This document shows positions 18,439 through 27,884 of a DNA stretch of 64,000 nt, in pieces. Origin of the DNA: Achromobacter sp. Root83 (lineage in GTDB: Bacteria > Pseudomonadota > Gammaproteobacteria > Burkholderiales > Burkholderiaceae_B); assembly GCF_001428845.1 (NCBI RefSeq), contig NZ_LMIU01000003.1:67243-131242 (forward strand). Reading direction: 5' to 3'. The first letter of the stretch is position 1; each line of letters begins with the position of its first letter. Made by a program: the position numbers and the translations under genes. Below the pieces are notes generated by a model. The model was given only the letters and a program-made list of their open reading frames with translations. It was not told where the DNA came from and made no database searches.

Positions 18439-20147
18439 GCGGATTCCCCTTCGTTGCGAGCCGGCTGCTGGCGCGTCGACGCGCGCTCCACCAGCAGGTG
18501 CGATACATACGTGCCGATGGCCACGGCGACAACCGCCAGGACGCCAAGCGCCGCGCCCGGGCCTCGGCCCGCGGCGCTCTGCATGTACAGATAAATGCCG
18601 TAGCTCATGGGCGCCTGGCTGTCCTTGGTGACCAGCATGATGGTGGCGGACAGCTCGACCGCGGCCGTCACGAAACTGGTCACGAACCCGGCCAGCATGC
18701 CTCCCGCCATCAGCGGCACCACGACCCGGCGTATCGTGGAGAGACGGGTGGCGCCCAGCGATTGGGCCGCTTCCTCCAGCGATACGTGGATCTGCTGCAG
18801 CGCCGCCACGCACGACCGCAGCGCATACGGCAGCCTGCGCACCGAGTACGCCAGCATGATGATGATCCACGACGAGGTCAGCAGGGTGCCGGTGCCAGGC
18901 AGCTCGATGCCCCGGAAGGTGCGCAGGAACCCGATGGCCAGCACGATGCCCGGAATCGCCAGCGCCGCCGATGCCAGGAAGTCCAGCCATTGCCGCGCCG
19001 GCAGCCGGGTGCGCAGCATCAGGTAGGCAATGGCCGTGCCCAGTATCACGTCGATCCCCGCGGCCAGGCCGCAATAGAGCAGGGTGTTGGCGATCATGCC
19101 CTGCGACTCGGAAAACACCGCGGCGTAGTGCGCCAGCGTGTAGCCGTCGGGCAGCGGCGCGTAGCTCCATACGCTGGCCAGGGACAGCAGCAGCACGCCG
19201 ATGTGCGGCGACAGCACCAGCAACAGCACCAGGATGATCCAGCCGTAGGCCAGCACGCTCTCGGTGGGACGCAGCTTGCGCTTCTGGATGGAATTGCCGC
19301 CCTTCTGCAGGGTGGAATAGTCGCGCCCCTTCAGCACGCGCGCGGACAGCCACAGCGCCAGGATCGAAAAGACCACCATGATCACGCTGATCACGTAGCC
19401 CAGCGGATCCTCCAGGCCCACCTGCGTGATGCGCAGGTAGGCCTGCGGCGCCAGCATGTTGGTCGTGCCCAGCACCAGCGGCGTGCCCAGGTCGTCGAAG
19501 ACCTTCACGAACACCAGCGAGGCGCCGGCCACATAACCGGGCAGCGCCAGCGGGAAGATCACCCGGCGGAACAGCCGGATCCCGCGCGACCCCAGATTGA
19601 AGGCGGCTTCCTCCATGGCGCCGTCTATGTTGCGCAGCGCCACGACCAGGTTCATCAGAATGAATGGGAAATAGTGGATCGTCTCCACGAAGATCACGCC
19701 GTTCAATCCTTCCATGAAGGGGATCGTGAAGCCGAACCAGTCGTTGAGCAGCAGGTTGACGCTGCCCGAGCGGCCGAAGATGAGCTGCATGGCCACCGCG
19801 CCCACGAAGGGCGGCATGATCAGCGGCAGGACGCCAAGCGTCTGGATCAGGAGCGCGCCGCGAAAGTCGAAGCGCACCGTGAAGTACGCCAGCGGCACCG
19901 CGATCACCGAGGCCAGCAGCGCCGACCAGCCCGCGACATACAGGCTGTTGAAGAACGCCTCGCGCATCAGCGGCTGGTTGAAGAAAGCGCCGAAGTGGCC
20001 CATCGTGAAACTGCCGTCCGCATTGACGAAGGCGGTGTGGAACACGGTGCCGACCGGCACGGCCAGAAAGAGCAGCAGAAAGCCGAACACCAGAAGCGCC
20101 GTCAATACGGGTCCGGCGGGCAGGCGTGAATGGCCCGAATAATTCAT
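18435..20147 (-). CDS. ABC transporter permease with two fused membrane domains (FbpB-like)
   Basis: 570 residues and about twelve hydrophobic segments, made of two BPD_transp_1 domains in one chain. Each carries its own EAA loop: MEEAAFNLGSRGIRLFRRVIFP in the first half and LEEAAQSLGATRLSTIRRVVVP in the second. Such fused permeases are typical of iron(III) and phosphonate or phosphoglycerate-type importers. It lies between the binding protein (87 bases upstream) and the ATPase. Confidence 0.95.
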   Translation of the reverse strand: MNYSGHSRLPAGPVLTALLVFGFLLLFLAVPVGTVFHTAFVNADGSFTMGHFGAFFNQPLMREAFFNSLYVAGWSALLASVIAVPLAYFTVRFDFRGALLIQTLGVLPLIMPPFVGAVAMQLIFGRSGSVNLLLNDWFGFTIPFMEGLNGVIFVETIHYFPFILMNLVVALRNIDGAMEEAAFNLGSRGIRLFRRVIFPLALPGYVAGASLVFVKVFDDLGTPLVLGTTNMLAPQAYLRITQVGLEDPLGYVISVIMVVFSILALWLSARVLKGRDYSTLQKGGNSIQKRKLRPTESVLAYGWIILVLLLVLSPHIGVLLLSLASVWSYAPLPDGYTLAHYAAVFSESQGMIANTLLYCGLAAGIDVILGTAIAYLMLRTRLPARQWLDFLASAALAIPGIVLAIGFLRTFRGIELPGTGTLLTSSWIIIMLAYSVRRLPYALRSCVAALQQIHVSLEEAAQSLGATRLSTIRRVVVPLMAGGMLAGFVTSFVTAAVELSATIMLVTKDSQAPMSYGIYLYMQSAAGRGPGAALGVLAVVAVAIGTYVSHLLVERASTRQQPARNEGESA

Positions 20148-20234
20148 CGAGATTCCCGAAATCGTTGCCAGGAGACAGGCGGGGACGGCGGCGGGCGGGG
20201 CTTGCCGCCCGCCGCCGTCCGCGAGTCTTGCCGT

Positions 20235-21560
20235 TTAGAGCGCCGAGGCCTGTTTGGCCAGCTTTACAGCTTCTTCGTAGTTGGCGCGGGCGCGGCCATT
20301 CCACTCGCCCTCGAGCTGAGTGATCTGCTGGTTCACGGCGGCGTCCTTCTTGTTGCCGGCGAAGATCGCCAGGAAGGCCGGGTCCGCCGCCTTCTTGCCG
20401 TCGACCAGCGGAGCCCAGGCCAGCGTGCGGGCACGGTCCAGCAGTTCCGCGGCGGGACCGCTCTTGGCCTTGTCGCCCAGCTTGGCTTCGGCGTCGTAGA
20501 TGGCCTTGGTGGCGGCCTGCAGTTCCTTCAGGCGGAACGTGACGGTCTGGTCATACAGCGACTGCACGACGTAATAGCGCGTCTGGGACAGGTCGGCGTC
20601 GAACTGGACCTTGCTGCGCTTGGCGATTTCGGCCGGGTCGGGATAGCCGGGCGGGATCTTCCCGGCCAGGGCAGAGTAGGGTAGTACCGGCAGACGCGAG
20701 ATCTTGGGTTCCAGCAGCAGTTCCTGGCCTGCCTGGCTCAGCGTGAAGGCGATGAACTTCTTGCCTTCCTCGGTGTTCTTCGCGCCTTCGATCAGCGCGA
20801 TGTTGGCCGGCACGATGGCGGTTTCGGACGGGTAGACAAATTCGACCGGGAACTTGGAGTACTTGCTGGACAGGCCGAAGAAGTCGATGACCGGACCGGC
20901 GCCGAACTGCCCGTTGTTCACGCCGTCCGGCACGCCGAAGGAGCGTTCGGTGACGGCGCTGCTGTTGCCCGACATGCGCAGCAGCGTGCGCCAGCCTTCG
21001 TCCCAGCCTTCGCCCTGCAGGATGGTCTCGACCGTCAGGTGCATCGTGCCCGAACGCGACGGCGAGGTGATGCCCACGTGGCCGAACCACTTGGGCGACA
21101 GCAGATCCTTCCATTCCACCGGCGCGGGAATCTTGTGCGCCGCGATGTAGCGCGTGTTGTAGATGATGCCGTAGCCGGCGAGCGCCTGGCCCAGGTACAT
21201 GCCGCCGGGATCGTTGATGGGGTAGTTGCCGATCTTGTCGGGCACGTTCTTGTTCGCCACGTCGGACGACTTGGCCAGCAGCTTGTCGCGGCCCAGCACC
21301 TCGAAGGCGTCGGGCGCGCTGGCCCAGAACACTTCGGGTCGCTGGCCCGCCGGCGTCTCGCGCACGAAGGCAATGCCGGACACCGTGTTCTTGTTCAGGA
21401 TCTCCAGCGTGATGCCGGGGTTGGCCTTTTCAAACGCGGTCTTGTAAGCCTGGGTCAGGTCCTTGGGGAACGACGTGATCACCGTGACGGTGCCGGCCAG
21501 GGCGGGCGCCGTGCAGACGGCCAGCAGCGCCCCGGCAAGGGCTGTGCGCATTGCGTGCAT
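20235..21560 (-). CDS. Extracellular solute-binding protein of an Fbp/Pgt-type ABC importer
   Basis: 441 residues with a Sec signal peptide (MRTALAGALLAVCTAPALAG). The mature part begins TVTVITSFPKDLTQAYKTAFEKA, as in AfuA/PgtC/PhnS-like proteins. At 441 residues it is longer than iron-binding FbpA (~340), because of a helical C-terminal extension (LKELQAATKAIYDAEAKLGDKA onward). The conserved FbpA Tyr-Tyr pair is not obvious, which argues against iron and toward an organic or phosphorylated ligand. It is the first gene of a five-gene operon. An in-frame ATG three codons later (21551) is an equally possible start. Confidence 0.88.
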   Translation of the reverse strand: MHAMRTALAGALLAVCTAPALAGTVTVITSFPKDLTQAYKTAFEKANPGITLEILNKNTVSGIAFVRETPAGQRPEVFWASAPDAFEVLGRDKLLAKSSDVANKNVPDKIGNYPINDPGGMYLGQALAGYGIIYNTRYIAAHKIPAPVEWKDLLSPKWFGHVGITSPSRSGTMHLTVETILQGEGWDEGWRTLLRMSGNSSAVTERSFGVPDGVNNGQFGAGPVIDFFGLSSKYSKFPVEFVYPSETAIVPANIALIEGAKNTEEGKKFIAFTLSQAGQELLLEPKISRLPVLPYSALAGKIPPGYPDPAEIAKRSKVQFDADLSQTRYYVVQSLYDQTVTFRLKELQAATKAIYDAEAKLGDKAKSGPAAELLDRARTLAWAPLVDGKKAADPAFLAIFAGNKKDAAVNQQITQLEGEWNGRARANYEEAVKLAKQASAL

Positions 21561-21564
21561 GGTT

Positions 21565-21623
21565 TGTCTCCGTGGTATTAGATTTGTCTGGAGACAGTAC
21601 CGGGTGGTCCGCTAGGCGTCCAA
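21565..21623 (-). promoter_or_regulatory. Candidate promoter and operator of the five-gene ABC operon
   Basis: On the reverse strand, TTGGAC (21623-21618) and TACTGT (21599-21594) are separated by 18 bases. The inverted repeat TGTCTCC / GGAGACA (21565-21571 and 21590-21596) overlaps the -10 and the leader, so a bound factor could block transcription. The LysR protein of the operon is a candidate. Confidence 0.4.
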
Positions 21624-21685
21624 TCAGAAATTTTGATGCGCGCCATCAGCGCGGACGCCGCGAACGGGGCGTCCGTGCGCGCGGT

Positions 21686-22105
21686 TTACGCGGTGGCGGA
21701 CACGCCGCCCTGCGCCGCGCGGGCCTGCTGCGCCAACACCTGCGCGATCTGCCCCTGGATCTGCACCGCCTGGGCATTGAGCGCCATCACTTGCTGCGCC
21801 TTCATTTCGGCCGACATGCCGCTGGCCTTGACCTTGGCGATCTGGTCCATGATCCGCTTGAGCTGCTTCTGCAATTCCTTGATCTGGCGGGTGTATTCGT
21901 CGTCGTTGTCCGACGCTTCGGGGGCTTCGGCGCTGGCGACTTTCATGCCGGCCGGATTGTTGATGCGGACTTTGCCGTCGGCGGACACCGAGACCGCCTC
22001 CTGGCCCGAGGCATTCCGGGCTTCCTTGTTGGCTTGGATCTTCTCTGCCCAGAGGTCGGCAAGGCTGCCGATCCGGGAGGTGCCGCTGATGGAATTGATC
22101 GCCAT
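21686..22105 (-). CDS. FlxA-like protein
   Basis: 139 residues. The N-terminus is MAINSISGTSRIGSLADLWAEK. A long helical, coiled-coil-like stretch follows (EYTRQIKELQKQLKRIMDQIAKVKASG, residues ~72-98), and the tail is Gln/Ala-rich (VQIQGQIAQVLAQQARAAQGG). This matches the FlxA-like family, named from a sigma-28-regulated E. coli gene of unknown function. No flagellar genes are in this window, so function remains open. It is monocistronic and divergent from the permease at 22262. Confidence 0.65.
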   Translation of the reverse strand: MAINSISGTSRIGSLADLWAEKIQANKEARNASGQEAVSVSADGKVRINNPAGMKVASAEAPEASDNDDEYTRQIKELQKQLKRIMDQIAKVKASGMSAEMKAQQVMALNAQAVQIQGQIAQVLAQQARAAQGGVSATA

Positions 22106-22245
22106 GGGATGCTCCTGGGTCCTCGGTGGATTTCGGGGTTTCCACTAATACGGCAGGTTCATCGGGAAACTTAAACATTGCCGCCTGTTCATGGCCCCCT
22201 TTACACTGGCGCCCGCTCGCAGTCTGAAACCTCCGTTCGTATCAC

Positions 22246-22259
22246 ATTCCCCGGGGAAT
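22246..22259. promoter_or_regulatory. Perfect 14-base palindrome over the ribosome site of the uracil/xanthine-type permease
   Basis: ATTCCCCGGGGAAT ends two bases before the ATG at 22262, and its right half (GGGGAA) is the likely ribosome binding site. It could act as a protein-binding site or fold when two transcripts pair. Confidence 0.45.
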
Positions 22260-22261
22260 CC

Positions 22262-23572
22262 ATGTCCAATTCCTATTTTCCGCGCTGGCGCCTGGCGGAC
22301 GACGCCGAGCCTGGCGTCATCATCGCGCCCGACGAAAGGCTGTCCTGGCCCAAGAACGTGGCCATGGGCGCCCAGCATGTGGTGGCAATGTTCGGCTCGA
22401 CCGTCCTGGCCCCGCTGCTGATGGGCTTCGACCCGAATGTCGCCATCCTGATGTCAGGCATCGGCACGCTGATCTTCTTTCTGTTCGTGGGCGGGCGGGT
22501 GCCCAGTTATCTGGGATCCAGCTTCGCTTTCATCGGCGGGGTGATCGCGGTGACCGGCTATGCGGGCGCGGGCGCCAATGCCAATATCGGCGTGGCGCTG
22601 GGCGCCATCATTGCCTGCGGCCTGGCTTACACCCTGATCGGCGCGATCGTCTGGATCGTCAACGCGCGCGCCGGCGGCGGCGCAAACTGGATCGATGCCC
22701 TGATGCCGCCCGTCGTGACGGGCGCGGTGGTCGCAGTGATCGGCCTGAATCTGGCGCCCATCGCGGCCAAGGGCGCAATGGGCGCCTCGGGCTTCGACAG
22801 CGTCATGGCCATGGTCACCATCGTGTGCGTGGGCGGCATCGCCGTGTACACCCGCGGGATGGTGCAGCGCCTGCTGATCCTGGTGGGGCTGATCCTGGCC
22901 TGCGTGGTGTACGCGGTGCTGGCCAACGGCATGGGCCTCGGTAAACCCATCGATTTCTCGGCCGTCTCGGCGGCCGCCTGGATCGGCCTGCCGCAATTCG
23001 CCGCCCCCGTCTTCAAGGCGGAAGCCATGGGCCTGATCGTTCCGGTCGCCATCATCCTGGTGGCCGAAAACCTGGGCCACGTGAAGGCCGTCAGCGCCAT
23101 GACCGGCCAGGATCTGGACCGCTACCTGGGCCGCGCCTTCGTGGGCGACGGGGTCGCCACAATGGTGTCCGGCGCCGTGGGCGGCACGGGCGTTACGACC
23201 TATGCCGAAAACATCGGCGTGATGGCGGTCACCCGCATTTACTCGACGCTGGTTTTTGTCGTGGCCGCGCTGATCGCAATCGTCCTGGGCTTTTCGCCCA
23301 AGTTCGGCGCGCTGATTCAGACGATTCCCGCGCCTGTGCTGGGCGGCATGTCGGTGGTGGTGTTTGGATTGATCGCCATCGCCGGGGCCCGCATCTGGGT
23401 GGTCAACCAGGTGGATTTCAGCGACAACCGCAATCTCATCGTGGCCGCCGTCACCCTGGTGCTGGGGGCGGGCGACTTCACCGTCAAGCTCGGCAACTTC
23501 CAACTGGGCGGCATCGGCACCGCCACGTTCGGGGCCATCATCCTGTATGCCTTGCTGCGCCGCAGAAAATAA
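22262..23572 (+). CDS. Uracil/xanthine (NCS2) family permease, UraA/RutG-like
   Basis: Nucleobase:proton symporter of 436 residues with about fourteen hydrophobic segments. The start at 22262 follows GGGGAATCC. Family hallmarks are VAMFGSTVLAPLLMGFDP near residue 45, the short beta-strand region VAENLGHVKAVSAMTG and GGTGVTTYAENIGVMAVTR, which favours uracil-type NCS2 members. Length and motifs resemble RutG (about 440). Its place between carAB and greA suggests pyrimidine salvage next to pyrimidine synthesis, but no shared transcript is implied. Confidence 0.9.
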   Translation: MSNSYFPRWRLADDAEPGVIIAPDERLSWPKNVAMGAQHVVAMFGSTVLAPLLMGFDPNVAILMSGIGTLIFFLFVGGRVPSYLGSSFAFIGGVIAVTGYAGAGANANIGVALGAIIACGLAYTLIGAIVWIVNARAGGGANWIDALMPPVVTGAVVAVIGLNLAPIAAKGAMGASGFDSVMAMVTIVCVGGIAVYTRGMVQRLLILVGLILACVVYAVLANGMGLGKPIDFSAVSAAAWIGLPQFAAPVFKAEAMGLIVPVAIILVAENLGHVKAVSAMTGQDLDRYLGRAFVGDGVATMVSGAVGGTGVTTYAENIGVMAVTRIYSTLVFVVAALIAIVLGFSPKFGALIQTIPAPVLGGMSVVVFGLIAIAGARIWVVNQVDFSDNRNLIVAAVTLVLGAGDFTVKLGNFQLGGIGTATFGAIILYALLRRRK

Positions 23573-23758
23573 GGGCGCAATCCGGCCGGGGCGCGCGGCA
23601 CGCCTTGGCCGGACCCGGCGGAAATCCATGATGCCGCCGCGCACATAACGTCAAATGACCGGTTTTAGCGGGTTACAGAGGCGAAATGCGCCGAAAACGA
23701 CGTTTTCTCCGGTGGCTTGCAATTCCCGTCGACTTTGACCACAATATGACCTTGATTG

Positions 23759-23792
23759 CCCCGGTTCCGACCCGAGCCGGGGTTTTGTTTTG
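23759..23792 (+). terminator. First terminator hairpin before greA
   Basis: A 9-base stem (CCCCGGTTC / GAGCCGGGG, one G-T pair) with a 6-base loop is followed by TTTTGTTTTGG. It ends about 190 bases after the permease stop and could terminate that gene or a short greA leader transcript. A weak promoter (TTGCAA at 23717, ACAATA at 23741, 18-base spacing) precedes it. No coding sequence is seen in the 333-base gap 23573-23905. Confidence 0.65.
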
Positions 23793-23861
23793 GTCGTCCG
23801 CGCCGCCCGTCGCCTGCAAGCATCCGACGGCAAGCGCGCCAGTGCTGCGACCTTCACCGAG

Positions 23862-23888
23862 AACGCTCCTTCGGGGCGTTTTTCTACT
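23862..23888 (+). terminator. Second terminator-like hairpin in the greA leader
   Basis: An 8-base stem (AACGCTCC / GGGGCGTT, one G-T pair) closes a TTC loop and runs into TTTTTCTACTTTT. It ends about 20 bases before the greA ATG. In E. coli the greA leader is prematurely terminated to give the GraL RNAs, so a leader attenuator here is plausible. Confidence 0.55.
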
Positions 23889-23905
23889 TTTGTTTGGGAA
23901 ACGAC

Positions 23906-24382
23906 ATGTCTGCCATTCCTTTGACCGTGCGCGGGGCCGAGCGCTTGCAAGAAGAGCTCCAGCGGCTGAAAACCGTGGAACGTCCTGCCGTGATTAACGC
24001 CATCGCTGAGGCGCGCGCGCAGGGTGATCTGTCGGAAAACGCCGAATACGACGCTGCTCGCGAGCGCCAAGGCTTTATCGAGGGCCGGATTGCCGAACTT
24101 GAAGGCACGCTTTCCAATGCCCACCTGATCGACCCTTCCTCCCTGGAAGCCGAAGGCCGCGCCGTGTTTGGCGCCACCGTCGACATCGAGGACCTGGATT
24201 CGGGCGATCGCGTCACTTATCAAATCGTCGGCGACGTCGAAGCCGACATCAAGTCGAATCTGATCTCCGTGTCCAGCCCCGTGGCGCGCGCATTGATCGG
24301 CAAGAGCGAAGGCGATGTCGTCGAGGTCAAGGCCCCGGCTGGCGTTCGCGAATATGAAGTCCTGGGCGTGCGTTACATCTGA
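23906..24382 (+). CDS. greA: Transcription elongation factor GreA
   Basis: Rescues backtracked RNA polymerase by stimulating transcript cleavage. The ATG at 23906 gives 158 residues, exactly the E. coli length. The N-terminal coiled coil carries the tip acidic motif in [20 protein letters not shown] (Asp and Glu contact the polymerase active site). The C-terminal FKBP-like domain includes [25 protein letters not shown]. It is followed by a strong terminator at 24479 and convergent yhbY. Confidence 0.98.
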   Translation: MSAIPLTVRGAERLQEELQRLKTVERPAVINAIAEARAQGDLSENAEYDAARERQGFIEGRIAELEGTLSNAHLIDPSSLEAEGRAVFGATVDIEDLDSGDRVTYQIVGDVEADIKSNLISVSSPVARALIGKSEGDVVEVKAPAGVREYEVLGVRYI

Positions 24383-24414
24383 CGCAAACGTCTCAAGCGG
24401 TAAAACTATCAAAA

Positions 24415-24475
24415 CACCATAGCCCGAACCCTGCGTTCGTCTGAATTCCGCGGTACATTGCGGATCGCTATGGTG
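24415..24475. repeat. Long-range inverted repeat downstream of greA
   Basis: CACCATAGC (24415-24423) and GCTATGGTG (24467-24475) pair perfectly over 9 bases with 43 bases between them, just before the greA terminator. It may form the base of a larger 3' structure. Confidence 0.4.
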
Positions 24476-24478
24476 GGC

Positions 24479-24502
24479 CGGGCGCGTAAGGCGCCCGTTT
24501 TT
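24479..24502 (+). terminator. greA terminator
   Basis: A 7-base perfect stem (CGGGCGC / GCGCCCG) with a GTAAG loop is followed by TTTTT. It lies between convergent greA and yhbY. Confidence 0.8.
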
Positions 24503-24512
24503 GTGCCTGGCC

Positions 24513-25115
24513 TTACCTTTTCGACGACTTGCGGCTGGTGCCGCTGCGTGCTCCGGCCCGCAAGCTGAGCGCACTGCCCGCGCGGCGGGGAATGCCATGG
24601 CCGCCCGAGGTTGCGCGCTTGTTGCTGGGACGCATGGGCTTGCCGTTCTTGTTGAGCTCGTCCTGGGGCACGTAGCGCGTCTTTGCCGGCTTGGGCTCTT
24701 CGGATTCGCTGCGGCGCGGACGCTTCGACAGCGACTTGCCTTCGGCGGCCAGCTTTTTGGGCGTGTAGGGCTCCGAGGTGCGGCGCTTTGCGGGGCGCTC
24801 GGGCTCTATGGCGGCCAGTGCGGCGGGCTTGATGTTGCCGGCCAGCGGGCGGAAAAGAATCAGGGTCTTGCCCAGGTGGTGGACGGGCGCGCAGGATAGC
24901 GTGTCGCAGATGCTGGACAGCATGGCATCGCGGGCTTCGCGGTCGTCGCCGCCGGCACGGACCTTGATGAGGCCGTGCGAAGACAGTGCAAGGTCGATTT
25001 CCTTGAGCACGGCTTCAGTGAGGCCATTGTCGCCAATCAGGACGACGGGGCGCAGAGGGTGAGCGGCGGACCGAAGGTCGCTGCGCTCACGAGAGGTAAG
25101 TTCTAATATAGGCAT
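24513..25115 (-). CDS. yhbY: YhbY-family CRM-domain RNA-binding protein with basic tail
   Basis: 200 residues from the ATG at 25115. The first ~95 residues match the YhbY/CRM fold: [31 protein letters not shown], then [11 protein letters not shown] and GKTLILFRP near residue 85. YhbY binds pre-50S ribosomes. E. coli YhbY is only about 97 residues; here a ~100-residue Lys/Arg/Ser-rich, probably disordered tail follows ([20 protein letters not shown] onward), ending [11 protein letters not shown]. It is divergent from rlmE with only 18 bases between starts, so promoters must overlap coding sequence. Confidence 0.9.
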   Translation of the reverse strand: MPILELTSRERSDLRSAAHPLRPVVLIGDNGLTEAVLKEIDLALSSHGLIKVRAGGDDREARDAMLSSICDTLSCAPVHHLGKTLILFRPLAGNIKPAALAAIEPERPAKRRTSEPYTPKKLAAEGKSLSKRPRRSESEEPKPAKTRYVPQDELNKNGKPMRPSNKRATSGGHGIPRRAGSALSLRAGARSGTSRKSSKR

Positions 25116-25133
25116 GCGTGGAATTGTACGGTA

Positions 25134-25766
25134 ATGGCCAAGAATAAATTCTCTAAAGACTGGATTCACCAGCACATCAACGATCCCTATGTGAAGCTGG
25201 CGCAACAGAAGGGCTATCGCGCCCGCGCCGCTTTCAAGCTGATCGAGATCCTGGACACCGAAAAGCTGATGCGCCGGGGAGACCTGGTCATTGACCTGGG
25301 TTCGGCGCCCGGCAGTTGGTCCCAAGTGGCGCGCGAGCGCCTGGCCGGGCCTGGCGGGGTCGTGGATGGACGCATTATCGCGCTGGACCTGCTTCCAATG
25401 GAACCCGTCGCGGGCGTCGAGTTCATCCAGGGCGACTTCCGCGACGATGATGTTCTGCAACAATTGGAAGACATGGTCGGCGAGCGCGCGGTGGACCTTG
25501 TTATTTCCGACATGGCCCCCAACTTGTCAGGCGTGGGTATTGCCGATTCCGCGCGCATCCAGCATGTGTGCGAGCTGGCAATGGAATTTTCCTGCGCCCA
25601 TCTGAAGCCCAACGGGGCGCTGATCGTCAAGGCCTTCCACGGCAGCGGTTTCTCGCAGATCGTGCAGTCCTTCAAACAGCGCTTCAAGCGGGTGGTCGAG
25701 CGCAAGCCAAAGGCATCCAGGGATAAATCCTCTGAAACCTTTCTGGTGGCGCGCGATCTGAAGTAA
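25134..25766 (+). CDS. rlmE: 23S rRNA (uridine-2'-O)-methyltransferase RlmE (FtsJ/RrmJ)
   Basis: Methylates U2552 of 23S rRNA in the 50S subunit using S-adenosylmethionine. 210 residues, usual length. Visible are [12 protein letters not shown] with the first catalytic Lys, the SAM loop [13 protein letters not shown], the catalytic Asp in [11 protein letters not shown] and the last catalytic Lys in [11 protein letters not shown]. It lies 213 bases ahead of ftsH, as in many proteobacteria. Confidence 0.97.
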   Translation: MAKNKFSKDWIHQHINDPYVKLAQQKGYRARAAFKLIEILDTEKLMRRGDLVIDLGSAPGSWSQVARERLAGPGGVVDGRIIALDLLPMEPVAGVEFIQGDFRDDDVLQQLEDMVGERAVDLVISDMAPNLSGVGIADSARIQHVCELAMEFSCAHLKPNGALIVKAFHGSGFSQIVQSFKQRFKRVVERKPKASRDKSSETFLVARDLK

Positions 25767-25979
25767 CCCTGGCCCAGGGCATGTTGCCCGGGGCCCGGAA
25801 AAACCATCGCCTGCCGAGACAACGACCAGAAAACTAAAGAATCAAATGTAATTAAATGGGCCCCACGGCTGCCAGGACGCAAACGGTCCGACAGGGTAGA
25901 ATGGGCTATTGACATACTTGTGACTGTGCCATACGCGGGTGCGCAGTCGCCGGTCGGAATCGAAAGCAGGAGATCGACC

Positions 25980-27866
25980 TTGAATAATTCATTTTCCAAA
26001 GTCGCTGTCTGGATGGTGATAGCCCTTGTGCTGTTCACCGTTTTCAAACAGTTCGACGGACGCGCTCAAACCCAGGACGGCGTGACCTACACGCAGTTCA
26101 TGGACGACGCCAAGGCGGGACGTATCCGCAAGGTCGACGTTCAAGGTGACGTGCTGTACGTCACCCCTGACGCGGGCCGCGCCTATACGCTGACTTCTCC
26201 CGGCGACCTCTGGATGGTTTCCGATCTGCTGAAGTTCGGCGTGCAGGTGTCGGGCAAGCCGCGCGAAGAGCAGTCGCTGCTGATGAGCATCTTCGTGTCG
26301 TGGTTCCCCATGCTGCTGCTGATCGGCGTCTGGGTGTTCTTCATGCGCCAGATGCAGGGCGGGGGCAAAGGCGGCGCGTTCAGCTTCGGCAAATCGCGCG
26401 CCCGGATGCTCGACGAAAACACCAACCAGATCACGTTCGCCGATGTTGCCGGCTGCGACGAAGCCAAGGAAGACGTCCAGGAACTGGTCGATTTCCTGCG
26501 CGACCCCAGCAAGTTCCAGAAGCTGGGCGGCCGTATCCCGCGCGGCGTGCTGATGGTCGGCTCGCCCGGTACCGGCAAGACGCTGCTGGCCAAGGCAATC
26601 GCCGGCGAAGCCAAGGTGCCGTTCTTCAGCATCTCGGGTTCGGACTTCGTTGAAATGTTCGTCGGCGTGGGCGCGGCCCGTGTCCGCGACATGTTCGAAA
26701 ACGCCAAAAAGCACGCTCCCTGCATCATCTTCATCGACGAAATCGATGCGGTGGGCCGCCAGCGCGGCGCCGGCCTGGGCGGCGGTAACGACGAACGCGA
26801 ACAGACCCTGAACCAGATGCTGGTGGAAATGGACGGCTTCGAATCCGGCCAGGGCGTGATCGTCATCGCCGCGACCAACCGTCCCGACGTGCTGGATCCG
26901 GCGCTGCTGCGTCCGGGCCGTTTCGACCGGCAGGTCGTTGTGCCGCTGCCCGATATCCGCGGCCGCGAGCAGATCCTGAAGGTCCACATGCGCAAGGTTC
27001 CGCTGTCGCCCAACGTCGACGCGACCATTCTTGCGCGTGGCTGCCCCGGCTTTTCGGGCGCCGACCTGGCCAACCTGGTCAACGAAGCCGCGCTGTTCGC
27101 CGCCCGCCGCAATGGCCGCACCGTGGATATGTCCGACTTTGAAAAGGCCAAGGACAAGATCATCATGGGCGCCGAGCGCCGTTCCATCGTGATGCCCGAA
27201 GAGGAACGCAAGAACACCGCGTACCACGAATCCGGCCACGCGATCGTTGCCCGCCTGCTGCCCAAGACCGACCCTGTCCACAAGGTCACCATCATCCCGC
27301 GCGGCCGTGCGCTGGGCGTGACGATGCAGCTTCCCGAAACCGACCGCTACAGCATGGACAAGGGCCGTCTGCTGTCCACCATCGCCGTGCTGTTTGGCGG
27401 CCGCATCGCCGAAGAACTGTTCATGGACCAGATGACGACGGGCGCCTCGAATGACTTCGAACGCGCCACCGCCATCGCCCGTGACATCGTCACCCGCTAC
27501 GGCATGACCGACGAGCTGGGCCCCATGGTTTACGCCGAAAACGAAGGCGAGGTCTTCCTGGGCCGCAGCGTCACCAAGACGACGCACATGTCCGAAGCCA
27601 CCATGCAGAAGGTGGACACCGAGATCCGCCGCATCATCGACGAGCAGTACGGCGTTGCGCGCAAGATCCTGGAAGACAACCGCGACAAGGTCGAAGTCAT
27701 GACCGCCGCGCTGCTGGAATGGGAAACCATCGACGCCGACCAGATCAACGACATCATCGAGGGCCGCCCCCCGCGTCCCCCGAAGACGCCTCAAGGCCCG
27801 TCGGATACGTCCGATACGCCGCCGACCGGCCTGGCCACGGGTGGCAGCACGGCAGCCGCGGTCTGA
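25980..27866 (+). CDS. ftsH: ATP-dependent zinc metalloprotease FtsH
   Basis: Membrane-bound AAA+ protease for quality control and regulator turnover. The TTG at 25980 is preferred (AGGAGA at 25968-25973, 6-base spacing) and gives [19 protein letters not shown], the usual N-terminus, and 628 residues. An upstream GTG at 25920 would add 20 atypical residues. Two membrane helices flank a small periplasmic domain (~residues 30-105). Walker A is GSPGTGKT at 194-201, Walker [12 protein letters not shown], the SRH contains [18 protein letters not shown], and the zinc site is HESGH. Confidence 0.98.
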   Translation: MNNSFSKVAVWMVIALVLFTVFKQFDGRAQTQDGVTYTQFMDDAKAGRIRKVDVQGDVLYVTPDAGRAYTLTSPGDLWMVSDLLKFGVQVSGKPREEQSLLMSIFVSWFPMLLLIGVWVFFMRQMQGGGKGGAFSFGKSRARMLDENTNQITFADVAGCDEAKEDVQELVDFLRDPSKFQKLGGRIPRGVLMVGSPGTGKTLLAKAIAGEAKVPFFSISGSDFVEMFVGVGAARVRDMFENAKKHAPCIIFIDEIDAVGRQRGAGLGGGNDEREQTLNQMLVEMDGFESGQGVIVIAATNRPDVLDPALLRPGRFDRQVVVPLPDIRGREQILKVHMRKVPLSPNVDATILARGCPGFSGADLANLVNEAALFAARRNGRTVDMSDFEKAKDKIIMGAERRSIVMPEEERKNTAYHESGHAIVARLLPKTDPVHKVTIIPRGRALGVTMQLPETDRYSMDKGRLLSTIAVLFGGRIAEELFMDQMTTGASNDFERATAIARDIVTRYGMTDELGPMVYAENEGEVFLGRSVTKTTHMSEATMQKVDTEIRRIIDEQYGVARKILEDNRDKVEVMTAALLEWETIDADQINDIIEGRPPRPPKTPQGPSDTSDTPPTGLATGGSTAAAV

Positions 27867-27884
27867 GGTTCTTCGTTCTGGTTT

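Noticed and set aside
17353-20304. 983-codon reverse frame ending in the ATPase
   Set aside because: The part upstream of 18438 is an out-of-frame shadow of the permease; the ATPase starts at 18438 with an ATGA overlap.
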